Shown: in pieces, positions 1-5,905 of the stretch
How the letters are laid out: every line of letters begins with the position of its first letter
Position numbering within the stretch: position 1 is the first letter of the stretch
Assembly: GCA_002394305.1 (NCBI GenBank)
Contig: DGTM01000031.1
Coordinates: 9,420 to 18,546, forward strand
From: Prevotellaceae bacterium UBA4336
GTDB lineage: Bacteria; Bacteroidota; Bacteroidia; Bacteroidales; Bacteroidaceae
Direction of reading: 5' to 3'
DNA length: 9,127 bases
Notes under the pieces: model-generated
Database searches by the model: none
Seen by the model: the letters and a program-made list of their open reading frames with translations, nothing else
What the model was told of the DNA's origin: nothing
Position numbers and translations under genes: made by a program

Positions 1-37
1 AATATATTTCCAAGCCTTTGAAATATATTTCCAAGCC
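1..37. repeat. Two-copy 21-bp AT-rich tandem repeat with palindromic core
   Basis: AATATATTTCCAAGCC occurs at 1-16 and again at 22-37, a period of 21 bp or about two helical turns. The second copy lies within a perfect 12-bp palindrome, GAAATATATTTC, at 20-31. The first copy is cut by the window edge, so more copies may lie upstream. Function is unknown: it could be an operator pair, the 3' end of an upstream gene's regulatory region, or a neutral intergenic array. No protein or RNA gene is convincingly associated with it. Confidence 0.6.
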
Positions 38-60
38 ACTAAAAAAGTTTTGCAGCATGG

Positions 61-126
61 GGCGGGGAATTTTATCGTGCGGTGCGGAGAAAATTATCGA
101 GCGGGGTGGGGCGTTTTATTGTGCGG
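61..126. repeat. Three-copy degenerate 22-bp G-rich tandem repeat
   Basis: Three consecutive 22-mers start at 61, 83 and 105. Each ends in a form of TTATCGTGCGG (72-82, 94-104, 116-126), and each begins with a G-rich half. Copies 1 and 2, and copies 1 and 3, match at 18 of 22 positions by eye. GTGCGG also recurs outside the phase, at 82-87 and 151-156. The sequence is unrelated to the 22-bp array at 5208-5361 but has the same period. No function can be assigned. Confidence 0.55.
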
Positions 127-267
127 GTCCCTGCGAAAACATGGTGTGCTGTGCGGGGAAGGTGCGACCGGGGCAGTTTTTCCGGCGCTGCGGGCGATGG
201 GTAACGGAGCATTTTGCGTCCCGGGGAAGCAACCTGAGTTACTTTGACAGAGAAAAGCGCCGATAAA
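127..267. other. Unassigned intergenic stretch upstream of the sppA promoter
   Basis: This is G-rich sequence continuing from the 22-bp repeats, without a recognisable gene, a clear hairpin-plus-T-tract, or an RNA gene. A short cysteine-rich open frame runs through it from a TTG at 18, but it is composed largely of the repeats and has no start signal. Together with the repeats at 1-126 it makes up a leader of about 270 bp before the sppA promoter. Confidence 0.4.
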
Positions 268-299
268 TTTGGCATTTAGCCCGACATTTCGTAACTTTG
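268..299 (+). promoter_or_regulatory. Bacteroidetes-type promoter for the sppA operon
   Basis: TTTG at 268-271 matches the -33 element and TAACTTTG at 292-299 matches the -7 consensus TAnnTTTG, with 20 bp between them. That is the spacing expected for the primary sigma factor of Bacteroidetes. Transcription would start roughly at 304-308, giving a leader of about 35 nt. The leader is A-rich just before the sppA ATG and has no Shine-Dalgarno motif, as is usual in this phylum. Position and fit to consensus support it as the promoter for sppA-lpxK-punA-thiL. Confidence 0.75.
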
Positions 300-340
300 C
301 TCACCGAAAATATAAATAATGTAACAAACAAGATAAAACA

Positions 341-2110
341 ATGAAAGACTTTCTCAAGTACACCCTTGCCACGGTGGTTGGACTCATCTTGGCAAGCATC
401 ATCTTCACAGTGATCAGCATCATTTCCATTGCGGGCATGGTGGCCAGCGAGAGTGCGGGCAGCCCCGTGGAAAAGAACAGCATCCTGCGCATCAAGCTTC
501 AGGGCGAGCTCGTCGACAGGGCCGGCGAGGGCTCTCCCATGGAGTTCCTGAACCGTGGCGAACAGACGATCATCGGCCTGGACCAGGCGCTCGACGCCCT
601 CAAGAAGGCCGCCACGAACGACAAGGTGAAGGGCATCTACCTGGAGGCCGGTTCCTTTGCCGCCTATCCCGCCGACCTGCAGGAACTGCGCAGGGCACTC
701 GCCGAGTTCAAGGAGAGCGGCAAGTGGGTCGTTGCCTATGGCGACCAATACTCCCGCGGCGCATACTACCTCTGCTCCGTTGCCGACGAGATCATCCTCA
801 ACCCCATCGGCGCCATCGACTGGAGCGGTATGTCGAGCCAGCCCATGTTCTACACCGGCCTGATGAAGAAGGTGGGCGTCAGGATGCAAGTCTTCAAGGT
901 AGGCACCTACAAGAGCGCCGTGGAGCCCTTCGTCAACACAGAGATGAGCGAGGCTAACCGCGAGCAGACGAAGAGCTACCTGAGCAGCATGTGGAACTGC
1001 ATGCTGCGGGACGTGGCCGCAAGCCGCAAGCTCGACGTCGCTGTGCTCAACACCCTGGCCGACTCGACGACCGTCTTCTGCGAAGCGCAAGTGCTCGTCG
1101 ACAACAAGCTGACCGACAAGCTGGGCTACATGAGCGACGTGAAGGAGGCCCTGCGCCAGCGCCTTGAGCTGGACGAGGACGACGACCTGACGTTCACGAC
1201 CCTGGCCGACGTGGCTGCCAGCGACGACCTCGGCAAGAAGGTGGACGAGGAAGTGGCCGTCTACTACGCCTACGGCGAAATCAACGACGCGCCGGAGATG
1301 GGCTTCAGCCAGGAGCACCAGATCACCACACAGGCAACCATCAAGGACCTGCAGGAGCTCCGCAAGGACGACGACGTGAAGGCTGTCGTCATCCGCGTGA
1401 ACAGCCCCGGCGGCTCCGCCTTTGCCAGTGAGCAGATATGGCACGAGGTGCAGCTCCTGCGTGCAGAGAAGCCCGTAGTGGTCAGCATGGGCGGCGTGGC
1501 TGCCAGCGGCGGATATTACATCAGCTGCGGCGCCAACGAGATATGGGCCGAACCGATGACCCTGACCGGAAGCATCGGCATCTTCGGCATGATACCCGAC
1601 GCAAGCGAGCTCCTGACCGATAAGCTCGGCCTCTCGTTCGACGTCGTGAAGACCAACGCCCTGAGCGACTTCGGCGCTATGGGACGTCCGTTCAACGCCA
1701 CGGAGACCGCCCTGCTGCAGGGCCACATCAACCGCGGCTACGAGCTCTTCACGGGCCGTGTTGCCGGCGGCCGAGGCCTGGAGCAGGACAGCGTGAAGGT
1801 CATTGCCGAAGGACGCGTCTGGACCGGCGAGCAGGCACAGAAGATAGGTCTCGTCGACAAGCTCGGCAACCTGGACGACGCCATCGCCTCCGCTGCCAAG
1901 CTGGCTGAGCTGGAGGACTACACGGTGGGCAGCTATCCTGCTCCCGAACCGTGGTACATGGGCCTCCTCGACAAGAGCGCCGACGACTACATGCAGGGCA
2001 AGATACGTGCCGCCCTCGGCGAGTTCTATCCCGCCGTCTCCCTCGTCCGCCGCATCGGAAAGATGGACCCCGTCCAGGCACGTCTGCCCTTCGACCCCAA
2101 CATTAAGTAA
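341..2110 (+). CDS. sppA: Signal peptide peptidase SppA, 67K type (family S49)
   Basis: This is a membrane-bound serine protease that cleaves leftover signal peptides in the inner membrane, with the catalytic part outside the cytoplasm. The protein has 589 residues, close to the 618 of E. coli SppA. A single N-terminal hydrophobic anchor covers about residues 8-35. Two tandem S49 domains follow, at roughly 120-270 and 365-515. The catalytic dyad is split between them as in the family: Lys191 in the first domain's YKSAVEPF motif, and Ser389 in the second domain's AASGGYYIS motif. The 198-residue gap nearly equals that between K209 and S409 of E. coli. The ATG at 341 gives the expected MKDFLKYTLATVVG start, about 40 nt after the promoter. 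It is the first gene of the unit, and lpxK begins 23 nt after its stop. Nothing looks broken. The family assignment is firm; the in vivo substrates are inferred. Confidence 0.96.
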   Translation: MKDFLKYTLATVVGLILASIIFTVISIISIAGMVASESAGSPVEKNSILRIKLQGELVDRAGEGSPMEFLNRGEQTIIGLDQALDALKKAATNDKVKGIYLEAGSFAAYPADLQELRRALAEFKESGKWVVAYGDQYSRGAYYLCSVADEIILNPIGAIDWSGMSSQPMFYTGLMKKVGVRMQVFKVGTYKSAVEPFVNTEMSEANREQTKSYLSSMWNCMLRDVAASRKLDVAVLNTLADSTTVFCEAQVLVDNKLTDKLGYMSDVKEALRQRLELDEDDDLTFTTLADVAASDDLGKKVDEEVAVYYAYGEINDAPEMGFSQEHQITTQATIKDLQELRKDDDVKAVVIRVNSPGGSAFASEQIWHEVQLLRAEKPVVVSMGGVAASGGYYISCGANEIWAEPMTLTGSIGIFGMIPDASELLTDKLGLSFDVVKTNALSDFGAMGRPFNATETALLQGHINRGYELFTGRVAGGRGLEQDSVKVIAEGRVWTGEQAQKIGLVDKLGNLDDAIASAAKLAELEDYTVGSYPAPEPWYMGLLDKSADDYMQGKIRAALGEFYPAVSLVRRIGKMDPVQARLPFDPNIK

Positions 2111-2116
2111 ACACAC

Positions 2117-2122
2117 AGGAGG
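2117..2122 (+). promoter_or_regulatory. Shine-Dalgarno-like AGGAGG before lpxK
   Basis: AGGAGG lies 11 nt upstream of the lpxK ATG, in the 23-nt gap after sppA, with a second purine run (AGGGG, 2128-2132) closer to the start. Bacteroidetes generally initiate without Shine-Dalgarno pairing, and the other genes here show A-rich or overlapping starts instead. The match may therefore be chance or may mildly aid re-initiation after sppA. Confidence 0.4.
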
Positions 2123-2133
2123 CTGACAGGGGA

Positions 2134-3243
2134 ATGACGCACATACGCCGATGGCTGACGCCGCTGAGCTGGCTCTACGGGCTCGGAGCGGACACGAGGA
2201 ACGCCCTGTTCGACTGGGGCGTGCTCCCGTCGGAAACGTACGACATCCCCATCATCAGCGTCGGCAACCTCACCGTGGGCGGCACGGGCAAGACGCCACA
2301 CGTGGAGTACCTCATCCGCCTGCTTTCCGGACGCTACCGGGTGGCCGTGCTCAGCCGCGGCTACCGGCGCAAGTCCCGCGGCTACCTCCTGGCTACGCCG
2401 GCCTCCACGGTCTGCGACCTGGGCGACGAGCCCTGGCAGATAAAGCAGAAGTTCCCGGAGGTCTATGTGGCAGTCGACGCCAACCGCCGCCGCGGCATAG
2501 CCCGCCTGATGCACGACGAAGCGACGCGCGACGTGGAAGTCATCCTGCTGGACGATGCCTTCCAGCACCGCTACGTCAAGGCCGGACAGAACATCCTGCT
2601 CGTGGACTACGGACGCCTCATCTCCGACGACCGCCTGTTGCCGGCGGGCGACCTGCGCGAACGGCCCTCGGCCAGCCGCCGCGCCACGACGGTCATCGTC
2701 ACGAAGTGCCCACAGCACATCCCCGCGATAGGCTACCGCGCCGTGATGCTGTCGCTGCAGCTCAGGCCCTACCAGCAGCTCTTCTTCAGCACCTTTGCCT
2801 ACGGCACGATGCACAAGCTCTGGGGCGAAGGCACGCTGGAGCCGACGGCCCTGCGCAAGGAGAACACCTACGTGCTCCTGCTGGCCGGCATCGGCAATCC
2901 GCAGCAGATGGAACAGGATGTGCGTCGCTTCGCACAGCACGTCACGATGCTCACCTTTCCCGACCATCACTACTACACCCGCAGTGACGCCGACCTCATC
3001 CGGCGCACCCTGGCAGGGCTGCCCAAGCCCCGCATCGTCGTCACCACCGAGAAGGACGCAGCCCGCCTGCAGCAGCTGCAGTGGCTCGACGAAGAGGTCC
3101 GGCAGTCCATCTACGTGCTGCCCATCGAGGTAGACTTCATGCGAGACGAAAAAGACAAGTTCGACAAAACGATAACAGACTATGTACGAGAAAATAAGAG
3201 AAACATCCTCATGGCTCAAGGAAAGGATTCCCAACGAGCCTAA
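2134..3243 (+). CDS. lpxK: Tetraacyldisaccharide 4'-kinase LpxK
   Basis: LpxK transfers phosphate from ATP to the 4' position of the tetra-acylated disaccharide, forming lipid IVA in lipid A synthesis at the cytoplasmic face of the inner membrane. The 369-residue protein has a membrane-associating N-terminal segment (about 1-30, with LSWLYGL and LFDWGVLP). A P-loop, GGTGKTP, spans residues 49-55 within SVGNLTVGGTGKTP. The family's DDAFQHR motif is at residues 140-146, and a C-terminal region near 295-310 contains VVTTEKDAARL, also typical of the family. The length is slightly above the usual 320-350. The final 20 residues are encoded in sequence shared with punA, so that tail may be shaped by the overlap and not by kinase function. 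It lies between sppA and punA, presumably on one transcript. The identification is secure. Confidence 0.96.
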   Translation: MTHIRRWLTPLSWLYGLGADTRNALFDWGVLPSETYDIPIISVGNLTVGGTGKTPHVEYLIRLLSGRYRVAVLSRGYRRKSRGYLLATPASTVCDLGDEPWQIKQKFPEVYVAVDANRRRGIARLMHDEATRDVEVILLDDAFQHRYVKAGQNILLVDYGRLISDDRLLPAGDLRERPSASRRATTVIVTKCPQHIPAIGYRAVMLSLQLRPYQQLFFSTFAYGTMHKLWGEGTLEPTALRKENTYVLLLAGIGNPQQMEQDVRRFAQHVTMLTFPDHHYYTRSDADLIRRTLAGLPKPRIVVTTEKDAARLQQLQWLDEEVRQSIYVLPIEVDFMRDEKDKFDKTITDYVRENKRNILMAQGKDSQRA

Positions 3244-4000
3244 GACGGCCATCATCCTGGGCACCGGCCTGGGGCAGCTGGTGGACCGCATTGAGAAACT
3301 GAAGTGCATCCCCTACAAAGAGATACCGAACTTCCCGGTCTCCACGGTGGAAGGGCATGCCGGACAGCTCATCTTCGGGCGCCTCGGCGGCCAGGATGTG
3401 ATGGCGATGGACGGGCGCTTCCACTACTACGAGGGCTACACGATGCAGCAGGTGACGTTCCCCGTGCGGGTGATGTACGAGCTGGGCGTCAAGACGCTCT
3501 TCGTCAGCAACGCCGCGGGCGGCACCAACCCGCAGTTCGCCATCGGCGACATCATGGTCATCACCGACCACATCAACTTCCTGCCCGAGAACCCGCTGCA
3601 CGGACCCAACATCCCCACCGGGCCGCGTTTCCCCGACATGAGCGACGTGTACAGCGCCGAGCTCATCGCCAAGGCCGACAGCATCGCCCGGGAGCACGGC
3701 ATCAAGCTGCAGCACGGCGTGTACCTGTCCACGCAGGGACCGACCTTCGAGACGCCGGCCGAGTACCGCATGTTTGCCCGTCTGGGGGCTGATGCCGTGG
3801 GCATGAGCACCGTGCCCGAGGTCATCGTGGCCCACCACTGCGGCATGCGCTGCTTCGGCGCCAGTGTCATCACCGACCTGGGCGGCACGCCCGTCCCCGT
3901 GAAGGTCAGTCACGAAGAGGTGCAGCTGGCAGCCCAAAAGGCCCAGCCACAGCTGGCCGTCATCATGGAGGAACTGGTGGCAACATGCACCGCCAAGTGA
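3182..4000 (+). CDS. punA: Purine nucleoside phosphorylase, trimeric (PNP-I/MTAP) family
   Basis: This cytoplasmic purine salvage enzyme splits purine nucleosides with phosphate into base and ribose-1-phosphate. The 272 residues carry the trimeric-family landmarks in order: phosphate-binding GTGLGQL near residues 23-29, HAGQ and GRFHYYEGY near 60-87, SNAAGGTN near 109-116, and GPTFETPAEYR with Glu190 (human E201). Met208 in GMSTVPE corresponds to human M219, and a C-terminal SHEEV has His244, probably the 5'-hydroxyl-binding His257 of human PNP. Asp232 in VITDLG sits 24 residues after Met208, exactly the spacing of Asn243 in human PNP, and there an Asn is usual for 6-oxopurine enzymes. The start at 3182 gives the family-like MYEKIRET and lies 62 nt inside lpxK. 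Later starts would lose the conserved N-terminus. The family is certain; base preference is open. Confidence 0.94.
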   Translation: MYEKIRETSSWLKERIPNEPKTAIILGTGLGQLVDRIEKLKCIPYKEIPNFPVSTVEGHAGQLIFGRLGGQDVMAMDGRFHYYEGYTMQQVTFPVRVMYELGVKTLFVSNAAGGTNPQFAIGDIMVITDHINFLPENPLHGPNIPTGPRFPDMSDVYSAELIAKADSIAREHGIKLQHGVYLSTQGPTFETPAEYRMFARLGADAVGMSTVPEVIVAHHCGMRCFGASVITDLGGTPVPVKVSHEEVQLAAQKAQPQLAVIMEELVATCTAK

Positions 4001-4059
4001 GTCCTATAAGTCCCATAAGTCCTATAGGACCTATAAGACCTATAAGTCCTATACGACCC
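4001..4059. repeat. 9-bp tandem array between punA and thiL
   Basis: Immediately after the punA stop are six 9-bp units and a partial seventh: GTCCTATAA, GTCCCATAA, GTCCTATAG, GACCTATAA, GACCTATAA, GTCCTATAC, GACCC. Units 3 and 4 together make a perfect 12-bp palindrome, GTCCTATAGGAC (4019-4030). In the punA frame five consecutive units carry an in-frame stop, whereas the thiL frame stays open through the array. Read on the opposite strand it gives a Gly-Leu-Ile-like peptide repeat, which I regard as spurious. From memory, similar arrays recur between Bacteroidales genes; I have not checked this. Confidence 0.85.
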
Positions 4060-4073
4060 AAATCATCAATCCA

Positions 4074-5183
4074 ATGGAAATATCCGAGCTGGGCGAGTTC
4101 GGCCTTATCGAAAGACTCGCCAAAGACATAGAAATCAAGAACGCGGGGACGGTGCAGGGCATCGGCGACGACTGCGCCGTGCTGGCTCCCACCGAGGGCA
4201 TGCGCACCGTGGTGACCACCGACCTGCTGGTCGAGGGCGTGCACTTCGACCTGACCTACGTGCCCCTGCAGCACCTGGGCTACAAGGCGGTGATGGTCAA
4301 CCTGAGCGACGTCTTCGCCATGAACGCACAGCCGCGGCAGCTGACGGTCAGCCTGGCCATCAGCAGCAAGTTCAGCGTGGAGGACATCGAGGCGCTCTAC
4401 GACGGCATGCGCAGGGCTTGTGCCAAATGGGGCGTGGACATCGTGGGCGGCGACACGACGGCCAGCCTGACCGGGCTCTGCATCAGCATCACCGCCATCG
4501 GCGAGGCCAAGCCTCAGGACATCGTGCTGCGCAGCGGCGCACGGCCCAACGACCTCATCTGCGTCAGCGGCAACCTGGGCGCGGCCTATATGGGGCTGCA
4601 GCTGCTGGAGCGCGAGAAGGTCATCTACAACGAACAGGCGGACAGCATTCGGAAACAGCTCAGTGAGGCCAAGGCCAAAGGTGACTCCCAGCGAATCGCC
4701 GCCCTCAACTCCCAACTCTCCACGCTCTCCCAGCCCGACTTCTCGGGACGCGAGTACCTGCTGGAGCGCCAGCTGAAGCCCGAGGCACGCGGCGACATCA
4801 TAGCCGCCCTGAGGCAGGCCGGCATCCACCCCACCAGCATGATGGACATCAGCGACGGCCTGAGCAGCGAGCTCATGCACATCTGCAAGGAGAGCCGCAC
4901 GGGTTGCCGCGTTTACGAGGAACGTCTGCCCCTCGACTACCAGACAGCGGCGATGGCCGAAGAGCTGAACCTGAACGTCAGCACCTGCGCCCTGAACGGC
5001 GGCGAGGACTACGAACTGCTCTTCACCGTGCCCCTGGAGCTGAACGACGCCGTGCAGGCGCTGGAGGACGTCCGCGTCGTAGGCTACATCACCGATGCCG
5101 ACAAGGGCTGTGCCCTCATCACGCGCGACGGCGGCGAGTTCGCCCTCAAGGCACAGGGCTGGAACCCCCTGAAGAAAGACTGA
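4074..5183 (+). CDS. thiL: Thiamine-monophosphate kinase ThiL
   Basis: ThiL phosphorylates thiamine monophosphate with ATP to make the cofactor thiamine diphosphate, the last step of thiamine synthesis, in the cytoplasm. The AIR synthase-like fold is shown by ordered motifs: GIGDDCAV with Asp32 and Asp33, VEGVHFDL near 57-64, VNLSDVFAM with Asp79, GGDTTAS with Asp127, MDISDGL with Asp261, and GGEDYELLF with Glu311-Asp312. These acidic residues bind Mg and nucleotide in the family. The start MEISELGEFGLIERL is the expected N-terminus, 73 nt after punA. At 369 residues it is longer than the usual 320-350. The excess lies in a charged, Gln/Ser-rich insertion at about 188-219, whose DNA is partly a 9-bp repeat. 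All motifs are intact, so activity is expected. It is the last gene of the first operon. Confidence 0.95.
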   Translation: MEISELGEFGLIERLAKDIEIKNAGTVQGIGDDCAVLAPTEGMRTVVTTDLLVEGVHFDLTYVPLQHLGYKAVMVNLSDVFAMNAQPRQLTVSLAISSKFSVEDIEALYDGMRRACAKWGVDIVGGDTTASLTGLCISITAIGEAKPQDIVLRSGARPNDLICVSGNLGAAYMGLQLLEREKVIYNEQADSIRKQLSEAKAKGDSQRIAALNSQLSTLSQPDFSGREYLLERQLKPEARGDIIAALRQAGIHPTSMMDISDGLSSELMHICKESRTGCRVYEERLPLDYQTAAMAEELNLNVSTCALNGGEDYELLFTVPLELNDAVQALEDVRVVGYITDADKGCALITRDGGEFALKAQGWNPLKKD

Positions 5184-5207
5184 GCCCCTCCGCCCGACAC
5201 GGCACGG

Positions 5208-5361
5208 TCTTCCGAAATAAGAGCTAGGCTCTTCCGAAATAAGCGCCAGGTTCTTCCAAAATAAGAGCTAGGCTCTTCCGAAATAAGAGCCCGGGTCTTC
5301 TGAAATAAGCGCTAGGGTCTTCCGAAATAAGAGCCCGGCTCTTCCGAAATAAGCGCTAGGC
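5208..5361. repeat. Seven-copy 22-bp tandem array downstream of thiL
   Basis: Seven units of exactly 22 bp start at 5208, 5230, 5252, 5274, 5296, 5318 and 5340. The unit is a nearly fixed TCTTCCGAAATAAG followed by an 8-bp variable part such as AGCTAGGC, CGCCAGGT, AGCCCGGG or CGCTAGGC. AGAGC at the end of one unit pairs with GCTCT across the boundary, giving 5-bp stems with 3-nt loops at units 1-2, 3-4 and 6-7. No spacers separate units, so this is not CRISPR. Decayed copies continue in phase at 5362 (about 14 of 22 matches) and 5384 (about 15 of 22). The unit length is not a multiple of three and the array is not coding. The array occupies the first half of a 346-bp gap. Confidence 0.95.
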
Positions 5362-5383
5362 TCTTCCTGGATAAAACCCCTTT

Positions 5384-5430
5384 GCTTCCGCGGCAAGTGC
5401 TACGCACTTCCCCCGGAAGCTTCCTTTTGT
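5384..5430 (+). terminator. Intrinsic terminator after the sppA-thiL operon
   Basis: GCTTCCG at 5384-5390 pairs perfectly with CGGAAGC at 5414-5420. Inside it, GG at 5392-5393 pairs with CC at 5411-5412, and AAGTGC at 5395-5400 pairs with GCACTT at 5404-5409 around a TAC loop. Two C-C mismatches interrupt an otherwise continuous stem of 15 base pairs. A T-rich tail, TTCCTTTTGT, follows at once. It lies about 200 nt after the thiL stop and before the next promoter, where a terminator is expected. The 5' arm coincides with an in-phase decayed unit of the preceding array. Confidence 0.7.
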
Positions 5431-5471
5431 CTGCCAAAACACACAGCGAAGCGTTTTTTCTCGGGCAATTC

Positions 5472-5503
5472 CTTGTCTTTTTTCGGGGAATGTCGTATTT
5501 TTG
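5472..5503 (+). promoter_or_regulatory. Bacteroidetes-type promoter for the 5530-9124 operon
   Basis: CTTG at 5472-5475 (one base off TTTG) and TATTTTTG at 5496-5503 (a match to TAnnTTTG) are separated by 20 bp. Transcription would start about 5508-5511, leaving a leader of about 20 nt before the ATG at 5530. No comparable element occurs in the short gaps before glsA, glsB or dgt, so this probably drives all four genes. Confidence 0.7.
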
Positions 5504-5529
5504 TCGCAAATTAGAGGAATCGGGCACTT

Positions 5530-5889
5530 ATGAAAGGGATAACCGCGATGCGAATCATGCTGTTGCTGCTTGCCGCCGCCGTGTGCGGGCAGGCCGACGG
5601 CGCTGTGCGCCGACGCAAAGTGCGCCACAAGCCCGACACCCTCGTACTGCCCTTCACACCGCCCGAAATACCTGTCAGCAGGAAGATGAACACCTCGGCA
5701 TTCCCCGTCCACATAACCGTGACGGGGCGCATGGTGCAGATACAGAGCGACCGCAACCAGCTGCTGCCCATCTACACGCGGGGTGGCGTGCTCTACCTCA
5801 CAGCCCGCCTCAGCAAAGGCACGAACTTCCTGGGCGGACTGCCGCGCGGACACTACTTCATCAACAACCGACCCATAACCATCAACTGA
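5530..5889 (+). CDS. Small secreted protein of unknown function
   Basis: I do not recognise this 119-residue protein with certainty. It has an N-terminal signal peptide: MRIMLLLLAAAVCGQADG gives a hydrophobic core at about residues 9-19, with plausible cleavage after Ala22 or Ala25. Cys19 lacks a good lipobox (AAVC), so a lipoprotein is less likely. A basic stretch, RRRKVRHK, follows, then a mainly beta-type region. The end (LSKGTNFLGGLPRGHYFINNRPITIN) resembles the last strands of small beta-sandwich domains such as type A secretion-sorting domains, but it is too short and divergent to assign. A second in-frame ATG at 5548 would shorten the signal peptide by six residues; the first ATG fits the promoter spacing. 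It is the first gene after the promoter and is followed by glsA 67 nt later, so it may act at the envelope with the glycine-lipid genes, which is inference. Confidence 0.8.
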   Translation: MKGITAMRIMLLLLAAAVCGQADGAVRRRKVRHKPDTLVLPFTPPEIPVSRKMNTSAFPVHITVTGRMVQIQSDRNQLLPIYTRGGVLYLTARLSKGTNFLGGLPRGHYFINNRPITIN

Positions 5890-5905
5890 GAGGAGCCTCA
5901 TCCCA

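Noticed and set aside
18..266. Cysteine-rich 82-residue open frame ahead of sppA
   Set aside because: It starts at a TTG without a start signal, runs through the 21- and 22-bp repeats, and ends just ahead of the sppA promoter. Its Cys and Gly richness follows from the G-rich repeats.
319..324. ATGTAA start-stop pair in the sppA leader
   Set aside because: A minimal start-stop could affect initiation, but in A/T-rich leader sequence it is easily chance and nothing else supports it.
239..2116. 625-residue open frame antisense to sppA
   Set aside because: It is a shadow of a high-GC coding region. It lacks recognisable motifs, while the + strand frame has complete SppA catalytic motifs.
2026..3309. 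427-residue antisense open frame over lpxK
   Set aside because: The composition is that of a reverse-frame shadow (rich in Val, His, Ala, Gly), and it overlaps a clear kinase gene.
3963..4880. Antisense open frame containing a Gly-Leu-Ile repeat
   Set aside because: The collagen-like peptide is just the 9-bp array read backwards, joined to a shadow of thiL.
5208..5361. CRISPR array
   Set aside because: The repeats are contiguous 22-mers with no spacers, and no cas genes are present.
5312..5527. Small antisense open frame across the array end and terminator
   Set aside because: Its C-terminal half is the reverse reading of the 22-bp repeats, and it has no supporting start signal or family similarity.
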